A stretch of DNA of 64,000 bases from Lachnospira pectinoschiza (GTDB taxonomy: Bacteria; Bacillota; Clostridia; Lachnospirales; Lachnospiraceae), in contig NZ_JAJCRR010000006.1 in the NCBI RefSeq assembly GCF_020564355.1, forward strand, positions 143,335-207,334. Direction: 5' to 3'. The notes under the pieces were generated by a model, which made no database searches, was not told the origin of the DNA, and was given only the letters and a program-made list of their open reading frames with translations. The position numbers were made by a program, and so were the translations under genes. Shown here one piece after another: positions 33,533 through 42,887 of the stretch (its first letter is position 1; each line of letters begins with the position of its first letter).

Positions 33533-34828
33533 ATGCAGAGCGAAAATCATAAAAAAACAATATATGCGGCAATTTTAGGCGCGGGTACAGTCGGTACCGG
33601 CGTCTATAAGTTGTGCCAGGAAATGAAAAGTGAATTTGTACAAAAGACAGGTGCGGATTTAGTCGTAAAAAAAGTGCTTGTAAGAAATGCGTCAAAGAAA
33701 AGAGAGGGCATTGAGGATGCAGTTTTAACCGATAACTGGAAAGAAATTATAGAAGACCCGGAAATTGACATTGTGATTGAAGTCATGGGTGGTATTGAAC
33801 CGGCAAAGACCTATATTATTGAAGCACTGGAAGCCGGAAAGCAGATTGTAACGGCAAATAAGGATCTGTTGGCAGAACACGGACAGGAAGTGATGGCTGC
33901 AGCAGAAAAAGCCGGTGCGGACCTTGAATTTGAAGCGGCAGTTGCCGGTGCGATTCCGATTATCCGTCCGTTAAAGCAGAGTATGGCGGGCAACCGTATC
34001 AGCGAAGTCATGGGTATTGTAAACGGAACGACCAACTACATTTTAACAAAAATGTCCGAAAAAGGCATGGATTATGCAGAAGCACTGGCACAGGCAACAG
34101 AGCTTGGTTATGCGGAAGCAGACCCGACAGCCGATGTGGAGGGATATGATGCGGGACGAAAGATGGCGATTATGGCATCGATTGCGTTTAATTCGCGTGT
34201 GACATTTCCACAGGTATATACAGAAGGTATTACAAAGATTTCAGCTGATGATATCCGTTATGCCAAAGAATTCGGCTATGTGATTAAGCTGCTCGGACTG
34301 GCAAGAAACACACCGGAGGGCATTGAAGTCAAGGTACATCCGATGCTGATTGATGAAAATCATCCGCTTGCAGGCGTAAAAGACGCATTTAACGCGGTGT
34401 TTGTACATGCCGATGCGATGGATGATGCAATGTTTATGGGCAGGGGCGCAGGACAGATGCCGACAGCCAGTGCAGTGATGGGTGATGTTGTGGATGTGAT
34501 GAGAAATCTTGTCTATAATTGCTGCGGCAGAGTGGGCTGCAGCTGTTACAAGCAGCTTCCGGTCAAGCAGATTGGTGAAACAAAGAGCAAATTCTTCCTG
34601 CGGATTCATGCACAGGACAAGCCGGGCGTTCTTGCCAATATCGCAAGTGTCCTCGGCAACAACGGTGTCAGCATTGCGCAGGTTGTACAAAAGAGCCGTA
34701 AGGGCGGTATCGCGGAACTGGTGATTATTACCGATGAAGTACAGGAAAATAACTTCAATGATGCAATGACCATTTTTAGCGGAATGTCTGTTGTAAAAGA
34801 AATTTCAGGTGTAATCAGAGTTTATTAA
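33533..34828 (+). CDS. hom: Homoserine dehydrogenase with C-terminal ACT domain
   Basis: 431 residues: NAD(P)-binding AAILGAGTVGTGVYKL (about 12-27), VMGGIEPAKTYIIEALEAGKQIVTANK (Lys of the signature), AIPIIRPLKQSMAGNRISEVMGIVNGTTNYILTKM, ATELGYAEADPTADVEGYDAGRKM, and an ACT domain from about residue 350 (FFLRIHAQDKPGVLANIASVLGNNGVSIAQVVQK). It reduces aspartate semialdehyde to homoserine for Thr and Met; the ACT domain usually senses threonine. The start is ATG 33533 after GGGAGG. No thrB or thrC is near; RNase H follows 10 bases on. Confidence 0.96.
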   Translation: MQSENHKKTIYAAILGAGTVGTGVYKLCQEMKSEFVQKTGADLVVKKVLVRNASKKREGIEDAVLTDNWKEIIEDPEIDIVIEVMGGIEPAKTYIIEALEAGKQIVTANKDLLAEHGQEVMAAAEKAGADLEFEAAVAGAIPIIRPLKQSMAGNRISEVMGIVNGTTNYILTKMSEKGMDYAEALAQATELGYAEADPTADVEGYDAGRKMAIMASIAFNSRVTFPQVYTEGITKISADDIRYAKEFGYVIKLLGLARNTPEGIEVKVHPMLIDENHPLAGVKDAFNAVFVHADAMDDAMFMGRGAGQMPTASAVMGDVVDVMRNLVYNCCGRVGCSCYKQLPVKQIGETKSKFFLRIHAQDKPGVLANIASVLGNNGVSIAQVVQKSRKGGIAELVIITDEVQENNFNDAMTIFSGMSVVKEISGVIRVY

Positions 34829-34837
34829 GGTGGAAAA

Positions 34838-35434
34838 ATGGCAGTAAAATATTATGCAGTAAGAAAGGGAATTAAACCCGGCATTTATAAGGACTGGAAT
34901 ACGTGCAAAGCAATGGTGACGGGATTTTCCGGTGCACAATATAAAAGTTTTACAACCCTGCAGGAGGCAGAGGCGTATATTAAAGAAGATGCAGAAACAG
35001 CGCAGGCTGGAAAAGAACCGGAAGTTTATGCGTTTGTCGATGGTTCATTTAACCAGAAGACACATGTATACGGTTATGGCGGATTTCTTGTCCATGACGG
35101 CGTTAAAGAAGTACTGCAGGGGTCCGGCAAAGATGCGGACATGGCTTCCATGAGGAATGTGGCAGGCGAGGTGCTTGGCAGTATGGCGGCGATTGAAAAA
35201 GCCGTTGAACTCGGACTGGAAGAATTGTCCATTTATTACGATTATATGGGAATCGAAATGTGGGCAAAGGGACTGTGGAAGCGCAATAAAAAGGGAACAA
35301 TTGCCTACTACGATTATGTGCAGTCTGTAAAAAATCAGATTACGCTGCATTTTATCAAAGTAAAAGGACATTCTGGGGTTGCCGGAAACGAAGAGGCAGA
35401 CCGGCTTGCAAAACAGGCAGTCGGGATTGTTTAG
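34838..35434 (+). CDS. Ribonuclease H with N-terminal viroplasmin-type RNA/DNA-binding domain
   Basis: 198 residues. Residues 1-50 (KYYAVRKGIKPGIYKDWNTCKAMVTGFSGAQYKSFTTLQEAEAYI) are the caulimovirus-viroplasmin/HBD domain that binds RNA-DNA hybrids. The rest is RNase HI: Asp in AFVDGSFN, Glu in NVAGEVLGSMAAI, Asp in IYYDYMGIEMWA and Asp in GNEEADRLAKQA, with HSGVAGN preceding. It removes RNA from hybrids in the cytosol. It is 10 bases after hom, likely in the same transcript, without a functional link I can see. Confidence 0.93.
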   Translation: MAVKYYAVRKGIKPGIYKDWNTCKAMVTGFSGAQYKSFTTLQEAEAYIKEDAETAQAGKEPEVYAFVDGSFNQKTHVYGYGGFLVHDGVKEVLQGSGKDADMASMRNVAGEVLGSMAAIEKAVELGLEELSIYYDYMGIEMWAKGLWKRNKKGTIAYYDYVQSVKNQITLHFIKVKGHSGVAGNEEADRLAKQAVGIV

Positions 35435-35468
35435 AGTAAAAGCCGCATGAAAATGTGGTGGAGGTAAA

Positions 35469-36794
35469 ATGGGTAGATTAACAATTGCAACGAAATTTAA
35501 TACGGCACGGCTGTTACAGTTTGTTTTTCCGGCAGTTGCCATGATGATTGTCACTTCAATTTATGTCATGACGGACGGTATTTTTATCAGCCAGTTTGCA
35601 GGAAGTGAACAGCTTTCGGCGACCAATATCGTGTATCCGGTGGTGTATCTGTTAAACGGAATCGGTGTCATGCTTTCCATGGGCGGCAATGCCATTGTGG
35701 CAAGGCTGCTCGGTGAAGGAAAGGGCAGTCTTGCCAGACAGCGGTTTACACAGCTTGCATTTTTTACAGTGGTTTCGGGTGTGGTGCTGGGAATTCTTTT
35801 TGCACTGACAATGCGTCCGATTTCACTGGCGCTTGGCGCAAAGGGAGAACCGCTGGTTACGTACTGTGTGCAGTATGGCACAATCATGGCACTTGGCGCG
35901 CCGTTTTCCATGTTACAGATGTTATTCATGCCGTTCTGGACGACGAATGATAAGCCGAAGTACGGACTGATTTTGTCGCTGACCTGCGGATTCAGCAATA
36001 TCTGTCTGGATTATCTGTTTGTAAAATGTGCGGGCTTCGGACTGATGGGTGCGGCATTTGCAACGGTTATCAGTTATGGTATCGGTGCGGCTGTACCGGT
36101 GATTGTATACAGCCGGAAGAATCTCAAACTGTATTTTGAGAAGTTCCGGTGGGATACGTCCTTTTTGTTAAAGGCGATGAGCAACGGGGTATCGGAAATG
36201 GTGACGAATATCGCAAGTGCGGTGACGACATTTATTTTTAATATCATTCTGATGCGCCTTGCGGGTGCAAATGGTGTTGCGGCGATTACGGTGCTTCTAT
36301 ATGCACACTTTCTGTTTTCGTCCGCGTATATGGGCTTTACAAATGGTGTTGCACCGATTTTCAGCTATAATTACGGCGCGGGCAATTATGCGGATTTAAA
36401 AAAGCTGTTTGCAATGTGTATCAGGATTCTTCTGGCAGCAGGCGTTGTGATATTTGCAATATCCCAATTAGCAGCTGGATGGACAATGCGCATTTTTGTC
36501 GGAAATAATACAGCGTTATATGAAATGTCGCTGTCCGGTTTCAGGCTGTTTGCGGTTTGTTTTTTAGTAAATGGCATTAACATTTTTGCATCGGGATATC
36601 TTACGGCACTCGGCAACGGACGGGATTCTGCGGTGGTGTCGATTCTTCGTACACTGATTGTTGAGGTGATAGCGATTGTCGGACTGGCATATCTGTTTGG
36701 AATAAACGGCGTGTGGATGGCAATTCCGGTGGCAGAGTTTGTGTGTCTGTTTGTTTCGGTGTATATGTTTCATAAGAACAAAATACATATTTGA
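35469..36794 (+). CDS. MATE-family multidrug/cation efflux protein
   Basis: 441 residues, twelve hydrophobic segments in two similar halves, with MATE features FPAVAMMIVTSIYVMTDGIFISQFAGSEQLSATNIVYPV and MLSMGGNAIVARLLGEGK in the first half and ISNGVSEM-like MSNGVSEMVTNIASAV and ITVLLYAHFLFSSAYMGFTNGVAPIFSYNYGAG in the second. It would exchange Na+ or H+ for a substrate across the membrane; substrate unknown. Ribosome site GGAGG. It could be in an operon with rnhA upstream (35 bases). Confidence 0.9.
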   Translation: MGRLTIATKFNTARLLQFVFPAVAMMIVTSIYVMTDGIFISQFAGSEQLSATNIVYPVVYLLNGIGVMLSMGGNAIVARLLGEGKGSLARQRFTQLAFFTVVSGVVLGILFALTMRPISLALGAKGEPLVTYCVQYGTIMALGAPFSMLQMLFMPFWTTNDKPKYGLILSLTCGFSNICLDYLFVKCAGFGLMGAAFATVISYGIGAAVPVIVYSRKNLKLYFEKFRWDTSFLLKAMSNGVSEMVTNIASAVTTFIFNIILMRLAGANGVAAITVLLYAHFLFSSAYMGFTNGVAPIFSYNYGAGNYADLKKLFAMCIRILLAAGVVIFAISQLAAGWTMRIFVGNNTALYEMSLSGFRLFAVCFLVNGINIFASGYLTALGNGRDSAVVSILRTLIVEVIAIVGLAYLFGINGVWMAIPVAEFVCLFVSVYMFHKNKIHI

Positions 36795-36842
36795 TGATAT
36801 TGCGAAAGAAAGTTTTAATCAGGAAAGGATAAGGGAAAATTC

Positions 36843-38324
36843 ATGTTAGATACCATTAATACCGCATTGACAACGATTGATGATTTTATCTGGGGACTGC
36901 CGCTTATTATAGCGATTCTTGCAGTCGGACTTTTTATGACATTCCGTTTAAAAGGACTTCAGGTAACGAAATTTCCGTTGGCGGTCAAAGAACTGTTTTC
37001 AAATGAGAGAAGCGGCGAAGACGGAGAAGTATCCAGCTTTGCGGCATTGTGTACGGCACTTTCGGCAACCATCGGTACGGGAAATATCGTCGGTGTTGCA
37101 ACGGCTATGGTAGCAGGCGGTCCGGGCGCGCTGTTCTGGATGTGGATTGCGGCGATTGTCGGAACAGTTACCAAATATTCAGAATGTCTTCTTGCGGTGA
37201 AATACCGCGTTGTCAATGAAGACGGTCATATCTTAGGCGGACCGTTCTATTATATTGAAAACGGCATGGGACACAAGTGGAAGTGGCTGGCAAAGATTTT
37301 TGCATTTTTCGGTGTAGGTGTCGGTCTTTTAGGTATCGGAACCTTTACACAGATTAATGGCATTACCAGTGCAGTCAACGGATTTTTTGATGCCAATAAC
37401 GAATGGACCGTTGATTTATTTGGAAGAACGTATTCATGGACTGTTGTTATTACGGGTATTTTACTGACTGTCTGCGTGGCACTTGTTATTATCGGCGGAA
37501 TCCAGCGTATTTCTTCCGTAGCACAGGTAATTGTGCCGTTTATGGCAGGCTGTTATGTGGTTGCGGTTGTTTTGATTCTTATTTTTAATTTTACGGCAAT
37601 TCCGGGCGCACTGGTTGAAATTGTGCAGAGTGCCTTCGGTCTGCGTGCGGTAACGGGCGGAACAATCGGCGGTATGCTTATGGCAATGCAGATGGGTGTT
37701 GCCCGCGGTATCTTTTCAAATGAAGCCGGACTTGGTAGTGCGCCGATTGCAGCGGCAGCAGCCAATAGTGATTCACCGGCACAGCAGGGCTTAATTTCCA
37801 TGACGGGAACGGTTATTGATACCATTATTATCTGTACGATGACAGGTCTTGCCATTACAATTACAGGTACATGGAACGTCGGCTTACAGGGGGTTGCGGT
37901 TACAACGGCGGCATTTCAGCAGGGACTTCCGGTTCCAGCTAAGGTATCGGCATTTGTCCTCATGATGTGTCTGGTATTCTTTGCATTTACAACGATTCTC
38001 GGTTGGGATTATTACAGTGAAAAATGTCTGGAATATCTGGTCGGCGGCAGACAAAAGGTTGTAAAAGGCTACAGATGGCTGTATATTGTATGTGTATTTA
38101 TCGGACCGTTTATGACGGTATCTGCGGTCTGGAAAATTGCAGATATTTTCAACGGCTTAATGGCGATTCCGAATCTGATTGCCATTGTGGCATTAAGCGG
38201 TGTAGTAGTTGCGGAAACCAGGAAATATATGGAACAGGTTGCGCAGGGTGAACGTGCCGGAGCCAAAAAGAAGGCAAAGGGCATGGAGAACGCACAGGAA
38301 AGCGAGGTAGTGTCAAATGAGTAA
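36843..38324 (+). CDS. Alanine/glycine:cation symporter (AgcS family)
   Basis: 493 residues with about eleven membrane segments and AgcS signatures: FAALCTALSATIGTGNIVGVATAMVAGGPGALFWMW (about 65-100) and GVARGIFSNEAGLGSAPIAAAAANSDSPAQQGLISMTG (about 280-317). It imports alanine or glycine with Na+ or H+. The C-terminal tail is charged (RAGAKKKAKGMENAQESEV). The stop codon overlaps the nitroreductase start by eight bases, suggesting coupling. Ribosome site is AAGGATAAGGG, somewhat distant. Confidence 0.93.
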   Translation: MLDTINTALTTIDDFIWGLPLIIAILAVGLFMTFRLKGLQVTKFPLAVKELFSNERSGEDGEVSSFAALCTALSATIGTGNIVGVATAMVAGGPGALFWMWIAAIVGTVTKYSECLLAVKYRVVNEDGHILGGPFYYIENGMGHKWKWLAKIFAFFGVGVGLLGIGTFTQINGITSAVNGFFDANNEWTVDLFGRTYSWTVVITGILLTVCVALVIIGGIQRISSVAQVIVPFMAGCYVVAVVLILIFNFTAIPGALVEIVQSAFGLRAVTGGTIGGMLMAMQMGVARGIFSNEAGLGSAPIAAAAANSDSPAQQGLISMTGTVIDTIIICTMTGLAITITGTWNVGLQGVAVTTAAFQQGLPVPAKVSAFVLMMCLVFFAFTTILGWDYYSEKCLEYLVGGRQKVVKGYRWLYIVCVFIGPFMTVSAVWKIADIFNGLMAIPNLIAIVALSGVVVAETRKYMEQVAQGERAGAKKKAKGMENAQESEVVSNE

Positions 38325-38844
38325 CAATGCGGTATTAGACAATATTTTAACAAGAAGAAGCTGCCGGGCATATACAGACAGACCGGTCAGCAAAGAAGAC
38401 TTAGATACTATTTTAAAGGCGGCAATTTACGCACCGAGCGGCATGAGCCGACAGTCATGGCAGTTTACGGTAATCCGTAAAAAAGAAAACATACAGGAAC
38501 TGGCAAAGGTGGTAAGGGAAACGTTAAACCGCCCGGAAAGTTACAATTTTTACGACCCGGATGTCATTATTCTGGCATCCAATGAAAAAGACAATACAAA
38601 CGGACTTGCAGACTGTGCCTGTGCAATGGAGAATATGTTCCTGATGGCACAGGAGCTTGGCATTGGTTCCTGCTGGATTAACCAGTTAAAGGAAATCTGT
38701 GACGAGCCGCAGGTACGTGCCGAATTAAAGAAGTTCGGTGTGCCGGACAACCATATCGTATGGGGCATTGTAGACTTAGGTTACGCGGCACAGGAGCCTG
38801 CCTGCAAGGAAAAGAATGAAAATGTTATTGTATTTGCAGATTAA
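38317..38844 (+). CDS. Nitroreductase-family FMN-dependent oxidoreductase
   Basis: 175 residues with the family start ILTRRSCRAYTDRPVSKEDLDTILKAAIYAPSGMSRQSWQFTVI (FMN phosphate contacts Arg-Ser-Cys-Arg) and LADCACAMENMFLMAQELGIGSCWINQLKEIC. Such proteins reduce nitro groups, quinones or flavins with NAD(P)H; the actual substrate is unknown. It overlaps the AgcS gene by eight bases and precedes the PAP2 gene by 18, so the three probably form one transcript ending at 39488. Confidence 0.9.
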   Translation: MSNNAVLDNILTRRSCRAYTDRPVSKEDLDTILKAAIYAPSGMSRQSWQFTVIRKKENIQELAKVVRETLNRPESYNFYDPDVIILASNEKDNTNGLADCACAMENMFLMAQELGIGSCWINQLKEICDEPQVRAELKKFGVPDNHIVWGIVDLGYAAQEPACKEKNENVIVFAD

Positions 38845-38862
38845 AGCTGCGGAAAGGTGCGT

Positions 38863-39447
38863 ATGGAATTAAAAATTTTGCACTGGTTTGAAGAACTGCA
38901 TAATCCGGTGCTGGATTTTCTGATGTATCAGATTACCTGTCTTGGAAACGGCGGATTGATCTGGCTGGTGATTGCGGCGGCAATGCTGTTTGTGCTGCCG
39001 AAGCGTTACCGGAAAACCGGTGCGACCGTGGTTGCGGCACTGCTCATTTCGCTGGTTATCTGTAACGGCATCATGAAAAATCTGTACCAGCGGGTGCGTC
39101 CGTTTCATGCAGACCCGACCTTTGAAAATCTCTACCGGGTCTTTGACAGGATTTACGACTGGTCATTTCCGTCAGGACATACCTCTGCCTCCTTTGCGGC
39201 GGCGGTGGCAATCCGCCTGTGGAATAAAAAAGAAGGCATCGGCGCACTGGTGCTTGCGGCACTCATTTCATTTTCAAGACTGTATCTGACGGTTCATTAT
39301 CCGACCGATGTACTGGCAAGTGTCGTATTCGGTTCGGCATACGGCGGGGCAGCTTATCTGCTTATGAAAAAGGTGCTTGAAAAGCCGGGCAGACTGCGGA
39401 AAGTGCTGGTGGAAGGCGCATCGTATAAAACATTGTGGAAAAAATAA
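38863..39447 (+). CDS. PAP2-family membrane phosphatase
   Basis: 194 residues, about five membrane segments, with the three phosphatase motifs: KNLYQRVRP (about 73), PSGHTS (about 103) and SRLYLTVHYPTDVL (about 142-155). The catalytic site faces outside; substrates of the family include undecaprenyl-pyrophosphate and phosphatidic or phosphatidylglycerol phosphate. Start ATG 38863 follows GGAAAGG with five bases spacing; a GTG at 38857 is too close. It ends the AgcS-nitroreductase-PAP2 run and a strong terminator follows. Confidence 0.9.
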   Translation: MELKILHWFEELHNPVLDFLMYQITCLGNGGLIWLVIAAAMLFVLPKRYRKTGATVVAALLISLVICNGIMKNLYQRVRPFHADPTFENLYRVFDRIYDWSFPSGHTSASFAAAVAIRLWNKKEGIGALVLAALISFSRLYLTVHYPTDVLASVVFGSAYGGAAYLLMKKVLEKPGRLRKVLVEGASYKTLWKK

Positions 39448-39448
39448 A

Positions 39449-39488
39449 GAAATAGCACTTGACGGTAAAGACCTCAAGTGCTATTTTT
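39449..39488 (+). terminator. Terminator after the PAP2 gene
   Basis: AAATAGCACTTGA pairs perfectly with TCAAGTGCTATTT, followed by TTT. The next 138 bases up to the GntR gene are AT-rich with no further recognisable signal. Confidence 0.93.
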
Positions 39489-39626
39489 AGTTCATATGTT
39501 AGTTACTTAACTAATTAACCATGTAACTGCGCAAGATAAAATAACATTCATGCGATTGATGTAAGCAGGAGCAAATTTTTATATCCGCCGGTGTGCGGTT
39601 AAATAGCATAAGGAATGAGGAGCAGA

Positions 39627-39989
39627 ATGAATGAGATTTTAACACAGGAAAAGTCAATATATATCCAGATTAGTGAAATGATTGAAAACGACATTTTACG
39701 GGATATACTCTGCGAAGAAGAACGGGTGCCAAGTACGAATGAACTGGCGAAGCTGTATGCCATTAATCCGGCAACTGCCGCAAAAGGAATCAACATTCTG
39801 GTTGAAGCAGGGATTGTATACAAGAAAAGAGGAATTGGTATGTTTGTGGCGAAGGGAGCAAAGGAAGTGATTCAAAAAAAACGAAAAGATGCATTTTATC
39901 AGGACTATATTGCGTCCATGCTTGCTGAGGCGCAGAGCCTTGGTATCACGAAACAGGAACTGGTGCAGATGATTATGGAGGGAAAGTAA
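39627..39989 (+). CDS. GntR-family regulator (YtrA subfamily)
   Basis: 120 residues: a GntR winged helix (QEKSIYIQISEMIENDILRDILCEEERVPSTNELAKLYAINPATAAKGINILVEAGIVYKKRGIGMFV, about 6-72) and only a short helical C-terminus, the arrangement of YtrA-type repressors that control neighbouring ABC transporter genes. An ABC ATPase start follows one base later, but it is truncated. The start is ATG 39627 after GAGGAG; ATG-like 39615 lacks a site. It may now regulate only itself or the phosphoketolase downstream. Confidence 0.88.
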   Translation: MNEILTQEKSIYIQISEMIENDILRDILCEEERVPSTNELAKLYAINPATAAKGINILVEAGIVYKKRGIGMFVAKGAKEVIQKKRKDAFYQDYIASMLAEAQSLGITKQELVQMIMEGK

Positions 39990-40175
39990 ATGGAGAATCT
40001 GATTTGTAAAAATGCAGGAAAAAGCTATAAAGAAAAGACAGTTTTAAAAAATGTGAATTTGGAGCTTGAACCGGGTAAGATATACGGACTGATAGGAAGA
40101 AACGGTGCGGGAAAGACGACACTGTTATCCCTGATGTCCGCCCAGAATCCCGTATCGGGTGCAGGCAACAGGTGA
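39990..40175 (+). pseudogene. Truncated ABC transporter ATP-binding protein
   Basis: 61 residues beginning MENLICKNAGKSYKEKTVLKNVNLELEPGKIYGLIGRNGAGKTTLLSLM, i.e. a complete ABC N-terminus and Walker A (GRNGAGKTT, 40-48). It then stops after QNPVSGAGNR, where more than 150 residues including the signature LSGGQ and Walker B should follow. Downstream bases up to 40218 contain no recognisable remainder in any frame. The YtrA-type regulator directly upstream shows that a regulator-transporter operon once stood here; the rest was lost by deletion. Confidence 0.85.
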
Positions 40176-40218
40176 CACAATTCTAAAATTTATCGGAAAA
40201 GTTTCATAAAAGAAGATA

Positions 40219-40278
40219 TTGACATTGGGCGGTTGTGTGATATTATGTAAATGGCTTTTGTAAAAACATTTTACAAAA
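40219..40278 (+). promoter_or_regulatory. Promoter and palindromic operator of the phosphoketolase gene
   Basis: TTGACA (40219-40224), 16-base spacer, TATTAT (40241-40246). Just past the expected start point lies a perfect inverted repeat TTTTGTAAAA-ACA-TTTTACAAAA (40256-40278). Its position fits a repressor site; the TTGT...ACAA ends recall Rex-type sites, but the spacing differs, so the regulator is not assigned. Confidence 0.7.
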
Positions 40279-40316
40279 CGTTGAAATGAAATCAACAGGA
40301 AGAAAGGAAGATTTAC

Positions 40317-42710
40317 ATGAACACAGAAACGACATGCGTTGAAAAACAGCCTTTGACAGATGCTTACCTTGAAAAAATGAATGCGTACTGGAGAGCGGCA
40401 AATTATTTATCAGCAGCCCAGCTGTATCTGCTGGATAATCCACTGCTTCGCGAACCGTTAAAGCCGGAGCATATCAAGAAAAAGATTGTCGGACACTGGG
40501 GAACCGTTCCGGGACAGAATTTTGTATACTGCCACATGAACCGTGCGATTAAAAAGTACGACCTGGATATGGTATTGATTTCAGGTCCGGGACACGGCGG
40601 CAACTTCTTTGTATCCAACTCTTACTTAGAGGGTACATACAGTGAGGTTTATCCGAATGTCAGCGAAGATATGGATGGATTAAAAAAGCTGTGTAAGCAG
40701 TTCTCGTTTCCGGGCGGTATTTCAAGCCATGTAGCACCGGAAACACCGGGTTCTATTAATGAAGGCGGTGAGCTGGGTTACTCCATTGCACACGCTTTTG
40801 GTTCTGTATTTGATAATCCGGATCTGATTACAACCTGTATTGTCGGTGACGGTGAAGCAGAAACAGGCCCGCTTGCAACAGCATGGCATTCCAATAAGTT
40901 TTTAAATCCGGTAACAGATGGTGCAGTGCTTCCGATTCTTCACTTAAATGGATATAAAATCAGCAACCCGACAATTTTCTCACGAATTTCACATGATGAG
41001 ATTGAAAGCTTTTTCCACGGCTGCGGCTGGAAGCCTTATTTTGTAGAAGGCGATGACCCGATGACGATGCACCGCAAAATGGCAGAAACCGTGGATACGG
41101 TTATTGAAGAAATCCATCAGATTCAGAAGGAGGCAAGGGAAAACGGCAAGACTGAAAGACCGTTCTGGCCGATGATTGTACTTCGTACACCAAAGGGCTG
41201 GACAGGACCGAAGGTTGTAGACGGAAAGGAAATCGAAGGAACATTCCGTGCGCATCAGGTTCCGATTATGATGGATAGACCGGAACATTTACAGATGTTA
41301 GACGAATGGTTAAGAAGCTACAAGCCGGAAGAACTGTTTGATAAAGAAGGAAGATTGATTCCGGAATTAAAGGCACTTGCACCGGAAGGGGATTCAAGAA
41401 TCAGTGCCAATCCGCATGCAAACGGCGGTAAACTGTTACGGGATTTACGCCTGCCTGATTTCAGGGAGTATGCAGTAGATGTTCCGTCACCGGGTGCTAA
41501 AGAAGGTCAGGATATGATTGAGCTGGGCGGATTTATCAGAGATATTTTTAAGCTCAATGAAAAGACCAGAAACTTCCGTATCTTTGGACCGGACGAAACG
41601 ATGTCTAACAGACTGGGTAAAATTTTTGAAGCAACCAACAGGGATTGGAACAATGCATTAAAGGACAATGATGAATTCCTTGCAAAAGACGGACGTGTTA
41701 TGGACTCTATGCTGTCAGAGCATATGTGCGAGGGCTGGCTGGAAGGTTATCTTTTAACAGGACGTCACGGTTTCTTTGCAAGCTACGAAGCATTTATCCG
41801 AATCGTGGATTCCATGGCGGCACAGCATGCAAAATGGTTAAAGGTATGTTCACAGCTTCCGTGGCGCCAGTCTATTGCCTCATTAAACCTCATTTTGTCT
41901 TCTAATGTATGGCAGCAGGACCACAACGGATTTACACATCAGGACCCGGGCTTCTTAGACCACATTGCCAATAAGAAAGCAGACGTTGTCAGAATGTATC
42001 TGCCACCGGATACAAACTGCCTGTTATCTTGCTTTGACCACTGTATCAGAAGCCGTGATTATGTCAATGTACTGGTAACTTCAAAGCACCCAAGACCACA
42101 GTGGCTGACCATGGAACAGGCTGTAAAGCACTGTACACAGGGTGTCGGTATCTGGGAGTGGGCAAGCAATGACCAGGGACAGGAACCGGACGTAGTTTTA
42201 GTCGGCTGCGGTGAAACACCGACCATGGAAGCCCTTGCGGCAGTCACCATTCTGCGCGACAATCTGCCGGAATTAAAGATTCGTTTCATCAATGTTGTCG
42301 ATTTGTTTAAATTGCAGTCCAATACACAGCATCCGCATGGATTGTCTGATACGGACTATGATGCACTGTTTACAAAGGATAAGCCGATTATCTTTGCATT
42401 CCACGGCTATCCGACACTGATTCATGAACTGACATACTACAGACACAACAGAAATCTGCACGTATTCGGCTATCAGGAAGAAGGAACGATTACAACACCG
42501 TTTGATATGCGTGTCCAGAATGAAATCGACCGTTTCCATCTGGTAGAAGCCACTGTCAATGCGCTGCCGCAGCTTGGAAACAAGGGCGCGTACCTGCTTC
42601 AGAAAATGCGTGACACACTTGTAGCACATAAGCAGTACATCAGCGAATACGGCATGGATTTACCGGAGGTACGCGACTGGAAGTGGCATACACCGGAAAA
42701 CAACGATTAA
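40317..42710 (+). CDS. xfp: Xylulose-5-phosphate/fructose-6-phosphate phosphoketolase
   Basis: 797 residues, the family's usual length, with [39 protein letters not shown] (about 59-76), [18 protein letters not shown] (about 89-106), [20 protein letters not shown] (about 142-161) and the thiamine-diphosphate segment [23 protein letters not shown] (about 178-200). It cleaves xylulose-5-P with phosphate to acetyl-P and glyceraldehyde-3-P. With the isomerase, xylulokinase and transaldolase downstream it gives a pentose phosphoketolase route. Ribosome site AAAGGAAG. Own promoter and palindrome at 40219-40278. Confidence 0.96.
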   Translation: MNTETTCVEKQPLTDAYLEKMNAYWRAANYLSAAQLYLLDNPLLREPLKPEHIKKKIVGHWGTVPGQNFVYCHMNRAIKKYDLDMVLISGPGHGGNFFVSNSYLEGTYSEVYPNVSEDMDGLKKLCKQFSFPGGISSHVAPETPGSINEGGELGYSIAHAFGSVFDNPDLITTCIVGDGEAETGPLATAWHSNKFLNPVTDGAVLPILHLNGYKISNPTIFSRISHDEIESFFHGCGWKPYFVEGDDPMTMHRKMAETVDTVIEEIHQIQKEARENGKTERPFWPMIVLRTPKGWTGPKVVDGKEIEGTFRAHQVPIMMDRPEHLQMLDEWLRSYKPEELFDKEGRLIPELKALAPEGDSRISANPHANGGKLLRDLRLPDFREYAVDVPSPGAKEGQDMIELGGFIRDIFKLNEKTRNFRIFGPDETMSNRLGKIFEATNRDWNNALKDNDEFLAKDGRVMDSMLSEHMCEGWLEGYLLTGRHGFFASYEAFIRIVDSMAAQHAKWLKVCSQLPWRQSIASLNLILSSNVWQQDHNGFTHQDPGFLDHIANKKADVVRMYLPPDTNCLLSCFDHCIRSRDYVNVLVTSKHPRPQWLTMEQAVKHCTQGVGIWEWASNDQGQEPDVVLVGCGETPTMEALAAVTILRDNLPELKIRFINVVDLFKLQSNTQHPHGLSDTDYDALFTKDKPIIFAFHGYPTLIHELTYYRHNRNLHVFGYQEEGTITTPFDMRVQNEIDRFHLVEATVNALPQLGNKGAYLLQKMRDTLVAHKQYISEYGMDLPEVRDWKWHTPENND

Positions 42711-42765
42711 AATGAATAAAAATTCATACTTTATTCATAAAAAAACAATAGAAAATGATTGAAAA

Positions 42766-42849
42766 ACATTGACATAGGTGTTAAAATAATAAAAGCTTTT
42801 AAAAAACACTTTTCTAAAAGCTCTAAAGTTTAACAACCTATGTCAATGT
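42766..42849 (+). repeat. Large interrupted inverted repeat between xfp and the isomerase genes
   Basis: ACATTGACATAGGTGTTAAA (42766-42785) is repeated inverted as TTTAAC-A-ACCTATGTCAATGT (42829-42849), a 20-base-pair match with one bulged A. Inside lies a second hairpin AGCTTTTA / TAAAAGCT. TTGACATAGGT thus occurs twice facing inward. It could be a pair of operator half-sites, a transcript hairpin or both. The 177-base gap 42711-42887 holds nothing else clear apart from an AT-rich ATGAATAAA/TTTATTCAT stem at its start. Confidence 0.75.
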
Positions 42850-42887
42850 TGTATTTGACAGAAATATTTATCTGAAATGGAGAAACG

